Shown in pieces: positions 34,851-45,995 of a DNA stretch of 64,000 bases. Numbering within the stretch: position 1 is the stretch's first letter; each line of letters begins with the position of its first letter. The stretch lies in NCBI RefSeq assembly GCF_026914265.1, contig NC_069133.1, forward strand, positions 11,973,937-12,037,936, in the 5' to 3' direction. Both the position numbers and the translations under genes were made by a program. The notes under the pieces were generated by a model. That model had not been told where the DNA came from. It saw nothing but the letters and a program-made list of their open reading frames with translations, and ran no database searches. Source of the stretch: Mya arenaria (Eukaryota > Mollusca > Bivalvia > Myida > Myidae).

Positions 34851-36838
34851 CAAGAGGGCCATGATGGCCCTAAAACGCTCACCTAAGCAAAGGGCCACAA
34901 TTCTTTGATAAAGCATTAACATAAATGTTGCAATTGAAACATATATTTACTAATGACGATGCCTTGTTTTATATTTGCAAAGGATCATGTAATGAAGCTA
35001 CCTGTAAAGTTTCATTGAATTTGGTCTGTTAGTTTCAGAGATATTTTTTCAAGCAAAACAATAAGTCAGCCATTTTGTTGTTGTTGTTGTTGATCAATCT
35101 CAATGCCTGTTTGTATTTTTGTAGAGGGTCATGCAATTAAGCTTTCTCTAAATTTTCAGTGAATTTGGCCTGGTAGTTTTAGAGGAGATGTTTTAAAGCA
35201 AAAAGGAAGTAAGCCAGACTGTTGTTGTTGTTGATAAATCGTGATTCCTTGTTGAATTTTTGTAGAAGATTACCTAAGGGAGCTTCCTCTAAAGTTTCAT
35301 TGAATGTAGTGGTTTTAGAGGTGATGTTTTTTAAAGCAAAACAGGAAGTTGGCCATTTTGTTGTCGTTGTTATTGTTGATCAATCGTAACCCCTTGTTGT
35401 ATTTTTGTAAAGGGTCACCCAAGGAAGCTTCATGTAAAAGCTAATTAAATTTGGAGAGATCGTTTCAGAGGAGATGCTTTTTTAAAGCAAAACAGGAGGT
35501 TAGCTATTTTGTTGTTGCTGTTGTTGTTGTTGTTGTTGTTGTTGATCAATCGTGACTCCTTGTTGCATTTTTGTAGAGGGTCACCCAAGGAAGCTTCTTG
35601 TAAAGTTTCATTGAATTTGGACTTTTAGTTTCAGCGGAGATGTTTTTAAAGCAAAACAGGAAGTGGGCCATTTTGTTGGTGTTGTTGTTGATCAATCGTG
35701 ACCCCTTGTTGTTTTTTGGTCACCCAAGAAAGCTTCCTGTAAAGTATAATTAAATTTGGCGTGGTAGTTTTAGAGGAGAAGTTTTTGAAAACTAAACATG
35801 ATGTTGGCCATTTCGTTGTTGTTGCTATAGTTGTAGTTGATCAATCGTGATCCTTATTGTAGTTTTGTATTGGGTCACCCAAGGAAGCTTCCTGTAAAGT
35901 TTCATTGAATTTGGACTGGTGGTTTCAGAGGAGATGTTTTTTTAAAGCAAAACAGGAAGTCAGCCATTTTGTTGTTGTTGATTTATCGTGACCCCTTGTT
36001 GTATTTTTGTAGATGGTCAACTTAGGAAACTTCCTGTAAAGTTTCATTGAATTTGGAGTGGTAGTTTCAGAGGAGATGTTATTTCTAAGCAAAACAGGAA
36101 GTCACCCATTTTGTTGTTGTTGTTGATCAATCGTGACCCCTTGTTCTATTTCTGTAGAGGGTCGCCCAAGGAAGCTTTAATTGAATTTGGATTGAGAGTT
36201 TCAGAGGAGATGTTTTTTAAAGCAAAACTTGAAGTTGGCCATTTTGTTGTTGTTGCTATTGTTGTTGTTGATCAATCATGACCCCTTGTTGTATTTTTGT
36301 AGAGGGTCACCCAAGGAAGCTTCTTGTAAAGTTTCATTGAATTTGGACTGGTAGTTTCAGAGGAGATGCTTTTTTTAAAGCAAAACAGGAAGCCAGCCAT
36401 TTTGTTGGTGTTGTTGTTGTTGGTTTATCGTGACCCATTGTTATATTTTTTTGTAGATGGCCAACCAAGGAAGCTTCCTTTAAAGTTTCATTGAATTTGG
36501 AGTGGTAATTTCAGAGGAGATGTTTTTTTAAGCGAAACAGGAAGTCAGCCACTTTTGTTGTTGTTGTTGTTGACAAATCGTGACCCCTTGTTTTTTTAAA
36601 GTCAGCCATTTTGTTGTTGCTGTTTTTGTTGTTGTTGTTGATCAATCGTGACTCCTTGTTTTTTTGCAGAGGGTCACCAAAGGAAGCTCCCTGTGAAGTT
36701 TCATTGAATTTGGACTGGTAGTTTCAGAGGAGATGTGTTTTAAGCAATTGTTGACGGACGGACGGACTGACGGACTGACGACGGACAAAGACCGATCTCA
36801 ATAGCTCACTTTGAGCACTTCGTGCTCTGGTAAGCTAA
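34851..36838. repeat. AAGAGGGCCATGATGGCCCT element with ~150-bp tandem units
   Basis: Opens with the palindromic AAGAGGGCCATGATGGCCCT and closes with 'tgagcacttcgtgctctggt' and 'aagctaaaaac', a well-known start/end pair in mollusc DNA. Between them about 11-12 tandem units of about 150 bp each carry a (TTG)n run, 'atcaatcgtgaccccttgtt', 'gggtcacccaaggaagctt' and 'tttcagaggagatg'. A unit-number polymorphism is likely. It may once have been a short non-autonomous element whose core expanded. Confidence 0.75.
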
Positions 36839-37120
36839 AAACAAGTTGTCTCACTCCAAGACTTGGCTAAAAATAGCATATTTGCTTATGCTTTCAATGG
36901 CCATAATCTTGTCATGCATGGGCGGATCTGGCTAGTTTTCAAAAGGAACCGAGCTCTGATGGATATTTAAATACAGTACAAGTTTCAGCGAGATACCAAT
37001 CAAAGACAGTATCTCGTTCACAAGCAATTGTTTACAGACGCACTGACGCACGGACGCACATACGACGTACACATTGCCATCGCATCAGCTGTTCAGGCCT
37101 TTGGCCAGGAGAGCTAAAAA
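36839..37120. repeat. Related dispersed repeat ending in GGAGAGCTAAAAA
   Basis: Contains 'tttcagcgagataccaatca', 'gacgcactgacgcacggacg' and ends 'caggcctttggccaggagag' plus 'ctaaaaa'. Same closing style as the element on its left, but no tandem core. Confidence 0.5.
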
Positions 37121-37292
37121 CGACATTAGTTCTGCGTGTAATAATTTATACAGGCAACTTTGAAAGTGTGTCTAGCAACTTCTGCAAAGTTTAGTTTAAA
37201 TCATGCTCTGATGAGCAACCACATTATAGAAGTAAGAGTACATAGTACCTTTTATAACAGTTATGTAACAAAAAAAACAACAACATTATAAG

Positions 37293-37446
37293 TAATTGAT
37301 TATTTTAGACAATACCTCAGAACTATTACGGACGTTCGTAATAGGTTTAGTTAGCCAAGCATAGACGGGCGTCCCCTATAAATTTGAAATTCAGCCTCGT
37401 TACCATATCGCCTCGTGGAGTAAGCGAAGAATAACCTACCTAAACG
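37293..37446 (+). promoter_or_regulatory. Promoter and 5' non-coding exon of peptide gene B
   Basis: TATAAAT at 37,377-37,383. TAATTGATTA (37,293-37,302), a homeodomain-type core, lies about 84 bp upstream and also stands before gene A. 'ggtttagttagccaagcata' between them is shared with C and D. Leader exon ends at GTAAGC (37,420) or the better-placed GTAAGG (37,446). The intron to exon 2 would be about 1.47 kb. Confidence 0.65.
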
Positions 37447-37449
37447 TAA

Positions 37450-38900
37450 GGCATTTTTATTAATTTATGTAATTCGAGAACGCCCGTGTATGATTTTTAC
37501 ATTGGCATGAATTAAGCAAGTTTCGGAGGATGTGTTGAATTTAAGTTTTTAAGTAATAATGCTCAGAATTACAATTTGTTTAAGATTGTTTTAATGGAAT
37601 TATTTGAAAAAGGATTTATTAATTTTATTTTCATCAAACTTGTTCTTATCTTATAGAAATTCATATCAATACATCAGCAATATTTTTTGATCAAGGTTAA
37701 AATCACGTTTGAAGCAAAGGGATGGCATATATTTTTTTCAAAATACTCAAAATATTCGACTTTTAGATTTCATATTGATCGATGTTTTACGTGCCGCCTT
37801 TAATGTTTGAAGCGGCAATGTATTTGCCGTTCTCAGATCAGTTCAAACAATTTAGTTATTTTGATCATTATAATTAGTTTTGGCGTAAGCGTCACATTGT
37901 TTAAACTGTGCTGAAAGAGGTTCGCGGGCATTTGCGTTTCTGATTAGATTGCAAAATATTTAAAAATGCAGATTTCGTTTTATTATGAAATAAAGTTTGA
38001 ATCGTATGCATGAATAACCAAAAACAGCAGCAAAAGATTTGCTTGTGTATGATAAAGCTCATCTCTTAGTCAAAGAGCACAATTCAGTGAAGCGGATAAC
38101 TTATCACTAAACTAAACAAATTTTGAGTGATAAACCTTTAACTTCTTACGAATTAATGCACTGCTTATAAACAATATCAAATACTGATAACAAGATTGTA
38201 ACCGTGCATTTAATAGCTGAAAAATAGTTGGTTGATGCTAAAGGATTTACGGAGATTAACGATCGTTTCCGTAAAAGCGTTCGGGTGATATCGTAACTGC
38301 CCTTTCATTCCTTGACCCAAGCTTGCATACTAATGAGATTGAGATAAAATCAAAACGGATGCAACAAGATAATGAGTGATGTCAAGTTCAGCATTTAAAC
38401 ATGTTGCTTTACTGACAAACCGCAAGACAGCGAGTGGCAACCATTAGCTGGTGACTCTTTCGGACACGTTCGAATGCGGTTCACTTGGACTCTCCCGAAT
38501 ATTCAATAAAGTCAACGTAATATTTTAAAATAACAACGCAAATTCTAACTTCTTTAAATGAATGCATGAATATAACAAAATAATACAAAAGCATCTTTTA
38601 TTTGGAGGTCAATTTCAAAATTGGATGTTCGCTTAAATTTGGTAAGCCTGGATGTTTAATTTTCATAACGACCCCCCCCCCACCCCCCCAAAAAAAAAAT
38701 AATAAAAAAAAACAAACAAAAAAACAACAACAAAAAAAACCACAAAAATAACAAAAAAGAAAAAAAAACAGCAACAACAAACAAATGCAAATCAACAACA
38801 AACAAAAAACAGCAACAAAAACAAACAAACAAGCTATACTATAATTTCTCTCAAACCAAGACAACTACAGGAATCTTCTAAGTTGATTTAGCCTAATCGC
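37450..38900. other. Gene B leader intron, shared with unit C
   Basis: Most of this stretch aligns with the leader intron of gene C at 48,545-50,285 ('gaaagaggttcgcgggcatt', 'tgattagattgca'). It contains an inverted M1 fragment at about 38,150-38,290 and a C-run followed by a long A-rich tract (38,668-38,830) just upstream of the acceptor, which also precedes C and D. Confidence 0.55.
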
Positions 38901-38922
38901 ATTCTTTCATTCACACAGCACG

Positions 38923-40255
38923 ATGAAGACCCAAATGATTGCGGCCGTCCTGGCGGTGTGTATCCTTCTAGCGGCCCTTTCGCCCATGGCGGAAGCTCGG
39001 CCCGGAGGTGGTTACAGACGAGGAAGACGATGGGGACGCCGCGGCTGGGGAAGGGGTGGTTACGGTGGAGGATTCCTTGGCGGGCTGTTTCTTGGCAGTT
39101 TATTCGGATATGGCTACCCCGGATTGGGTTATGGTTATGGTTATGGGTACGGCTATCCAGGTACGTTGGTTTAACTTTTGTTCTGTTTAGTTTGGTTTAA
39201 AAACAAAACAGATTTAGGATAACATGAACCACATTCAGATCCACGTACGTTACTCATTTGACTTTATTTCTAAAAACAAAAAAGCGTATGATTTAGGCAC
39301 CAGTCAATTGTAACCACGCCCCCCCCCCCCCAGGTCCGGAGTATACCGGGGATAGCCGGGGAAATGGGCCGTGATTTTACTTTCCAGGTGGCCCCGAAGT
39401 GCCGGGTGACGGCGGTGGCTTTGTCTTTGCGCCAAATGTAGCGGAGATTGGGGCTTATATAGAGTCTCTGGTGTGCGAGGGCATTTAGCCGGGGTTTTAC
39501 CATCAGTTCTTCCCCGCTGGGCGGAGATTTTACCCGGGGTTGGCTGTACCGAAAGTCAAAGTCCTCGCTATTCCCCGGACCTGGGGGGGGGGGGGCGTGG
39601 TTAAAATCGACTGGTGCATTAAGTTATCTTAAAAAATATCAGCCTTTTCAAATGTGCGTGTGTTTTTGTTTATCGACTTTATTTTTTGTGCCTTAGTCAT
39701 ATGCATTTTTGTATAATTAAAGTTTAAATAAATTGGACATGATAGTGCATTAAAATTATTTTTTTGCATTAATCTATATTGTGCGCTTCTAAAAATATTT
39801 AGGGTCCATTTTAAGCGGCATGGAGAACGCCCCTTCCCTTCCCCCAACCCATCTGTATTGATCATCTCGTCACGCATCAGCGGTTATATATGAGCCGTTT
39901 TGTATTTTCACAAATGAGTCTTTATCCTTGTTATGTAATACTGATAAAGCAAAATCTTTGCAACTATTGATAATTTAGGACATCTGTGGCCGTATTCATA
40001 TAACATCTTAAGAAAATTCCTAAGTTAAGTCGATTTGTAAAATGATCACAGTAAACTTAAAGAAGTGTTTTTGACATAAAAGTCTGTTTGATTTTTCAAT
40101 AAGGTCAATCAAAATAATGCATTTTGGAAATTCTCAGCTGTCATGACCACAAAAATATTTTGACTTATCTCTTTAACCGTTTTTATCTGTCCGCAGGTTT
40201 CGGTATTGGATTTGGGTATGGATATCCGTGGTTTAGAGGAGGCCTCTTTTTCTAA
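38923..40255 (+). CDS. Secreted Gly/Arg/Tyr-rich peptide, copy B
   Basis: Coding exons 38,923-39,160 and 40,197-40,255 give 98 residues. The acceptor CTTTCATTCACACAG sits 4 nt before the ATG, as in C and D. The donor is CCAG|GTACGT and the acceptor CCGCAG|GT; a Gly codon is split after its first base across a 1,036-bp intron. Signal peptide: residues 1-25, ending AEA. The mature peptide (73 residues) has an Arg/Gly/Trp head (RPGGGYRRGRRWGRRGWGRG), a hydrophobic Gly/Leu/Phe block (GGGFLGGLFLGSLF), a (GY)n run and the tail GYGYPWFRGGLFF. No Cys, Lys, Asp or Glu; net charge about +9. The intron carries a GC-rich MITE. The AATAAA present 3' of C and D is deleted here. Function unknown: a cationic secreted peptide, antimicrobial or extracellular-matrix. 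Confidence 0.82.
39298..39617. mobile_element. GC-rich 320-bp inverted-repeat element in gene B intron
   Basis: GCACCAGTCAATTGTAACCA at the left pairs with the right end TGGTTAAAATCGACTGGTGC, and inside these a C-run plus 'aggtccgg' pairs with 'ccggacct' plus a G-run. Strikingly GC-rich against its surroundings. No transposase. It could fold into a strong hairpin in the pre-mRNA. Confidence 0.8.
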
Positions 40256-40544
40256 ATGATAGAAAGACACTATTTTTTCGTTTCTACTGTCATATATAAA
40301 CACTGGCTGACAATGGATAAGTGTTGTTGTTTTATTCGTTCTATCCAACATAGCCGAATTTAAATTAATTATCTATCTTTCTCGTACCGGACTTCTTAAA
40401 CTGTCCGTCCGAATCGGATGCCTTCAACTGGACACTGTCGAAGTTTTTTTCAACCTTTTAACGCATAAATCATGGAACAGCGCACACATTACACAGTATA
40501 AGGAAATTGGCGCGAAACACGCACGCACACACGCATACACATTT
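40256..40544. other. Gene B 3' end and flank
   Basis: Aligns with the 3' flanks of C and D ('cgtttctactgtcatatata', 'ggctgacaatggat', 'cttaaactgtccg'), but lacks the 19-bp piece that holds AATAAA in those copies. ATATAAA (40,293-40,299) is the nearest substitute. Confidence 0.6.
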
Positions 40545-41150
40545 CCAAAATTTCACAAGATCAAACGAAATGATATTTTCTCGTCTTTTTTCAATATTTT
40601 GTTTTCATTTCAACTTGATTTTTTGTTAACTAATATTTTTTTACCAGAAATTAAAGTGTTTATTTATGAAACTCGGTTTATGTCATAATTATCAAAATAC
40701 AGAAAAATATTGACATGTTGCTCTTTGAAGTTTAAGGAAACACATTTTTTTTAATTCACGGAAAAAGCTCGTTAACATTTGTATAGAAATCCCACAGTGT
40801 ACTTGGATTATAACTATGTTCATAGTTTAAGCTAATCAAAAAGTGTGTCTTACAAGGCTAATACCTTAATAGCGTATGCTTTAAGAAACAGCAAGGAAAC
40901 TTAACCACATCTATTGACTTTTTGGTAGGTTAAAAGGGCAAAAAATAGGCTGATGCAAAAAAGCAGATGATACATGTACAGATAGAACAATAGTAACCTT
41001 TATATAGCTGTTTCTCAATTAATTGCTACTTGGCCACAAATTGCTCATTATAAAAAGTTAAAGAGTTAAACAAAAGAATGCATTAAACTAAATTGATTTT
41101 TTGCAATAACCAATAATGTGCGTCTTTAATGACGTCTCAATTGTGAGGAT
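40545..41150. repeat. Duplicated flank shared with 31.9-33.2 kb
   Basis: The unit-B copy of the block described at 31,880-33,165, without the M2 insertion. Confidence 0.75.
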
Positions 41151-41153
41151 TAC

Positions 41154-41510
41154 ACCGAGTGCTCGAGTACTCGATCGATCGTCCGAGTACTCGAAATCTA
41201 TATTCGATCGATCGTCCGAGTACTCGAAAACTATACTCGATCAATCGTCCGAGTACTCGAAATCTATACTCGATCAATCGTCCGAGTACTCGAAAACTAT
41301 ACTCGATCAATCGTCCGAGTACTCGAAATCTATACTCGATCAATCGTCCGAGTACTCGAAAACTATACTCGATCGATCGTCCGAGTACTCGAAAACTATA
41401 CTCGATCAATCGTCCGAGTACTCGAAATCTATACTCGATCGATCGTCCGAGTACTCGAAAACTATACTCGATCAATCGTCCGAGTACTCGAAAACTATAC
41501 TCGACATACA
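41154..41510. repeat. ~36-bp GAGTACTCG minisatellite
   Basis: About nine to ten copies of 'tccgagtactcgaaa(a/t)cta' plus 'tactcgatc(a/g)atcg'. The same element at 33,178 has only about 2.5 units, so the array expanded locally. The multiple-of-three period opens frames on both strands (182, 128 and 119 codons) that are not genes. Confidence 0.9.
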
Positions 41511-42004
41511 GACGATGAAACATTACTGGCGCGTTGCCAACAAGTTTCTAGTTTCAACTTTATTCAGTAAACTCATGTCATGCATGCATGACATAATGGG
41601 CATTGCAGTGAACAAAGAGCATTGGAAATATGAACATGGCAGTAAGAGGAGTTCATTAAGGTGATTAGTTTCCTCAAACTCTTCGACAAAGCTGTTTCCA
41701 AAATAACGTTTTTTGACATTGCCCTATCAGTCGGCAGTTTGGTGAAAAAGTTTTTTAAGAAACATGCTAAACTGAATCAACGTCAAAGAAACAGGCAGAA
41801 GAGCCACACCAAAAGATGACCGGCTTTCTAAAGCGGAAGCTTCCATCCAGCATGATTGAAGTGGTCACTCAATCCATTGTGGACATGCTTACCTCCGAGT
41901 AATGTACAGCGCCAGTGGTTGCGTAATCTCAAGCAGCGTGCCCGGACTATAAAGTGCCTAGCAGTAATAGTGTGCGCTCAATGATTACAAAGAAATACAA
42001 TGAC

Positions 42005-42156
42005 CTGGGGTGGTATTCAATATACAACTTAAGTAAATCTTATGGTCATACATCATTGACTTCATTCACTCTATTGGTCAGTTATTAATAACAAGTAATC
42101 CGATTAGCTTTATCGTTCTTAGATCCAGTTAAGACCAATATTGAATACCAGCCCAG
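42005..42156. mobile_element. 152-bp MITE M4 inside the hAT transposase
   Basis: CTGGGGTGGTATTCAATAT at the left is mirrored by ATATTGAATACCAGCCCAG at the right. The same element is found at 51,193-51,345 and, 5'-truncated, at 58,785-58,882. It splits the transposase frame between 'KKYND' and 'ADLEH'. Confidence 0.85.
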
Positions 42157-42312
42157 AATACGGCCGCGTGTGCAGACCTTGAACACGTGACGTCTGCATA
42201 TTTAACCACAGACACTTGGACGTCAACGGCGACTGACTCCTAAATCACCGTCATCCAGCACAGCATCACCGACACTTGGGAAATGTACAGTAATGTTCTC
42301 ATGACACGTGCG

Positions 42313-42472
42313 TTCCAGGGCCAGTATTCAATGTACATTTTATCATTATCCTTAGACATGCCTCAGTGATCCCATTCAGCCTATTGGTCAGCTAAATATA
42401 CAGGCCAATCAAAACATTATAATCTTAATTTTAAGTTCAATCTAAGTTACTTAATGAATAAGGCTCCAGGAG
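42313..42472. mobile_element. MITE related to M4, inside the hAT transposase
   Basis: 'gggccagtattcaatgta' is loosely mirrored by 'taatgaataaggctcc'; CCAGG flanks both sides and may be the target duplication. Diverged from M4 but with the same TATTCAAT-type ends. Confidence 0.55.
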
Positions 42473-42640
42473 TGACACACTAGGGTGAACATTACCATCA
42501 AACTGTGTGTTTTATGCATGACAAGGCAATGCAGTATGGACTGTACTTGTGTTGTGTGTGACCGGGCAGATTTTGGGTGCAATTGTGCATGAAAGTACAT
42601 ATAACCAAGTGATTTCCGGCTTATAATGTCAATACATATC

Positions 42641-43008
42641 GATAAGGGAATATCCTCGAGTTAAGGGAGGGGTTCCAGTCTTTGTCATTTTATTATGATG
42701 GTGTACAATAATAATATTAACACTCTACATGTCTTTATATCACTCTGTATTCATCACTCAGATGGTTTACAAGTATATGTAAATAATCAACGTACTGAAA
42801 TAAACAAATATACAATAGGAAGAACATGTTTATAAGAATCTCGATCAAATACGATATTACGTAAATCAATCAAATATGACGTAATATATTTTATAAGTAG
42901 AATAATACGTAATGCAGTAAACAATAACTTCACGTGTCTAGACATCACTGTCACGCCTTTACACGGTCTGTGACATCAATATGGCCAAGGCTGTGGTGTT
43001 GTTAGCAC
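42641..43008. other. No gene seen
   Basis: AT-rich DNA between the hAT remnant and the LTR-like sequence. Confidence 0.35.
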
Positions 43009-43623
43009 TGTAAGTCAAACAGTTATTCAGTATGCACATGCAAAACTGTGATGTAAACATAATCCTGACAATTCTGCTATCTTGAACTAGATTATATTAG
43101 GACACGAAAACATGTGACAAATTGAAAGGTCCAGCCAAGTGAATAAAATGCAAATCCAATTCAAACACATTGCACCAGATGAAAACTAGAACAATGAAAA
43201 CCAATACATACCAACTCAAATATGGATAGAAGCATAAGGTAAAACCATACAAATCAAACATGTCTGCTTCAATTCACTTTCAAAACTGTTCAAATATCAC
43301 AGAACTGGAAAACTGGAAATTCAGTCATGATCCCACAGGTGTTTGTATATTGCGGTAACATACAACTATCACTTACCTTAAAAACTCAGCGGGCTACATT
43401 AACCCCTCCTTCGTAAGAATGACGTCTCGTCATTACTACAATAAGCTATACTTCTGTCCTACTATAATACAAAACTACTCCAATCTACATACTAAATCCT
43501 AATCGGCAGTAACATTAAAACTTACCTCATCTTAGCGAAAAATAATTGTTCACCATTTACAAGTAAGTCGCAATACAAGAAACTCAATTTCAAAGTCTTG
43601 ACTAGTTAAAATTCAATCTTACA
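43009..43623 (-). mobile_element. Probable LTR of the Ty3/Gypsy fossil
   Basis: 615 bp bounded by TGTAAG and CTTACA, the usual short inverted ends of LTRs. Immediately beyond 43,623, on the element's own (minus) strand, lies a purine tract, ATGGGGGAGAAA, as expected of a polypurine tract next to the 3' LTR. The partner LTR is not found in the window, so this is inferred from position and ends only. Confidence 0.5.
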
Positions 43624-43735
43624 TTTCTCCCCCATGAAAAAATCGTGTCCGCACACGTATACAAGTAACAAAACATTAGGTTGTGGTAATTTATTTCAAT
43701 AGTGTTACATTAAATATATTAAAATTTAAAAACAT

Positions 43736-45985
43736 CTACTTCCAGACTTCCGTCATCGGATCCATATTCTCAAGAATACCAGAATCTACTAGCTTCTTTA
43801 AAGCATCTATTCTGATATCCCCAGGCCTTGTCACTATCCGGTGCATGTGATAGTCGGTAGATCTTGCAGGTGGCTTCCTTTCTCTACCTGACCTCCTAGG
43901 CTGCTGAACTTGCCTCGTCATCGCTCGACTCCTTTTATCGCTCTCCAGTGTCCTCTTCGCCCATATCTGATTTTCTTTTGCGAGAATCAGCACCTTCACC
44001 CCGTCTCTCTTCAACATCTACTTCAATATTTGGCTGTCTCTGGTGATTTGCTTGATCCTGTTCTCGTCTTACATCCTCCGCCTCAACGTGTTGATTTTCC
44101 TCATCTGCTTCTACTGTCTGTTAACTCACTTCTACTGTGGCCTCTTCTTCAGCCCCGTTTGTCATGCGAACATTCTCTGGTCTTCCTAAATCTGGGGTTT
44201 CTCCTCTATGCAGTTCTTCACCATCTGTTTGACAAACGTCAGGTCTTATTTCTACAACTTCATTAACTTCATCTTCTTTTCTTTCTTCTGTACCGGTACC
44301 TATTTCTATGACTCCACCTAACTCAGGTTCGTGGGCGTTCCCACGTTCATATGCTGTTATCACATAGTATCCTAAGTCGTCCTCTGAATTCTGTGTGACG
44401 TCACCTTTTGTTCTATCTTCCTTTTATTCTATCTCTTCATTATCACCAACATTACCTTCTTCAAAAGTCAATGTCTCCTTGGGTCCTACATCAACTGCAA
44501 GAACATCATCTTCATCATTCTGGAAATTAACAGGAACAAGGTGATTTCTGTGCAAAGTCTTCTCAACTCCAGTTTTTCTGTTTCTTATCTTATAAACTGG
44601 TATGTTCGCACAAGTCTGGTAGAAGCACTTTATCTCCGATTTCTATCTTTGCTGCTCTTGCCTTCTTATCAAAGTAGGTCTTCTGTTTTGTCTTCGCTTT
44701 GGCAGAATGTTTCCCAACTATTTCCTTTCTATTCTCCATTTTTTCTTTCAGGTCATCGTTGTACTCTCTGGCTGTTGGATTTTTCATCATCTACATCATC
44801 ATCATCGCCTATCATCTACATCTATTTCAAATGCTGCATCGACTGGTAGCTAAGGTTTTCCCCCAAACATTAACACGAACGGTGAGATCTTTGTCGTTTC
44901 ATGTGGAGTGCAGTTGTAGGAATACACTAATGGAGCCAATTCTTCCAATCCCTTTCCTGCTAACTTTCCAAGGTCCATAACATTCCCAAAAGTGTACGAT
45001 TCATCCTCTCTGTTATCCCATTGCCAATTGGATGGTATGGCGTCGTTCTGCTCTTCTTGTTCTTATGAGTTCACACAATTCCTTAATGATGTCTGACTCA
45101 AAGTTCGGTCCCTGATCGGAATTGATGGCACACCATAGTTTACGATGAAGTTGTTAAACAGAGCTTTCGCTGTGGTCGTAGCCGTATGGTTTCTGGTCGG
45201 TACCGCGGTTGCAAACTTTGTAAAGTGATCTGTCACCACTAGTATGTTAGAGATACCACCTTTGGACTGTTCAAGAGACAGGAAGTCCATACATACCATT
45301 TCCAGGGTGTAAGTCGTGTTGATGTTTATTAAAGGCGCTCTTATGTTGGCCTGAGTCTTTCTACGAAGACAACGATCGCATCTACTGATCCACTGAGCTA
45401 CATCAGATATCATGCCTGGCCAGAATATCGTTCTCGTAACACGGTAAGAGTTCGTTCCCGGCCGGGGTGGCCAACATCGTAATGAAGTCCTCTGCGTACT
45501 TCTGATTTGTATGTAGTAGGTAGTATTAACTGATCTCTGGTGTTGTCGTCTTCATCATGAACTGTCTTGTAAAGAATGCATCGTTTTTACTTAAAGTTCT
45601 TAAAATGACGCTTCATGGTTATATCATTCCTGTCTGTACAATGTTTAGGTACCTGTTGATCAATCACCGCACGTCTCAACCGTTTTATCATCCAGTCTTC
45701 CCTCTGTGCCCTTCTCACCTTTCTAACTTCCTTCTGAGCCATCGTCTGGCCTGGTATGTCTGTGGCTTCTACTATATTGATGTTCATCACTGGTACTATG
45801 GTGACATATGGTACTGTGATCCTACCACATATAGCCTCAACAGTCTTCTCAACAACTGTGACATGTCTTTCTTCACCGGCATCTTTCGCCTCATGTGGGT
45901 ACCTGCTCATGCTATCAGCGACAGCATTCTTCAATCCTGCCCTATATTCATTTTCAAAGTCATAGCAGCCCAATAGCCAATCTTT
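43736..45985 (-). mobile_element. Ty3/Gypsy retrotransposon fossil, copy 1
   Basis: Minus-strand remains of a pol region. In order along the element: the end of RNase H (about 45,985-45,860), the linker and integrase zinc-binding and core region (about 45,500-45,060), the integrase C-terminal region (about 44,800-44,590) and an Arg/Pro- and Glu-rich tail (about 44,370-43,736). The part before RNase H (gag, protease, reverse transcriptase) is not recognised. A 21-bp tandem array adjoins and has grown inside the RNase H portion. The element is broken in several places. A second copy at 54,256-56,070 differs by only a few percent, so the pair arose by a recent segmental duplication and not by two insertions. 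Confidence 0.85.
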
Positions 45986-45995
45986 GTCCAGTCGC

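Larger units (their letters stand above)
41511..42640 (+). mobile_element. Broken hAT (ZBED-type) transposase, twice invaded
   Basis: From about 41,789 one frame reads 'KKQAEEPHQKMTGFLKRKLP' and 'SSMIEVVTQSIVDMLTSE', stops appear, then 'CPDYKVPSSNSVRSMITKKY' up to 42,000. After a 152-bp MITE it resumes with 'ADLEHVTSAYLTTDTWTSTA' near 42,172. The last phrase holds the LTTDxWTS signature (first catalytic Asp region) of hAT transposases. A second MITE at about 42,313-42,472 interrupts it again. Several stops make it dead; the C-terminal dimerisation domain is not found. Upstream lie the GAGTACTCG repeats and, at 41,664-41,790, a fragment of the CAGTGTG MITE family. Confidence 0.8.

Noticed and set aside
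41116-41664. 182-, 128- and 119-codon frames
   Set aside because: Created by the ~36-bp GAGTACTCG array within a transposon.
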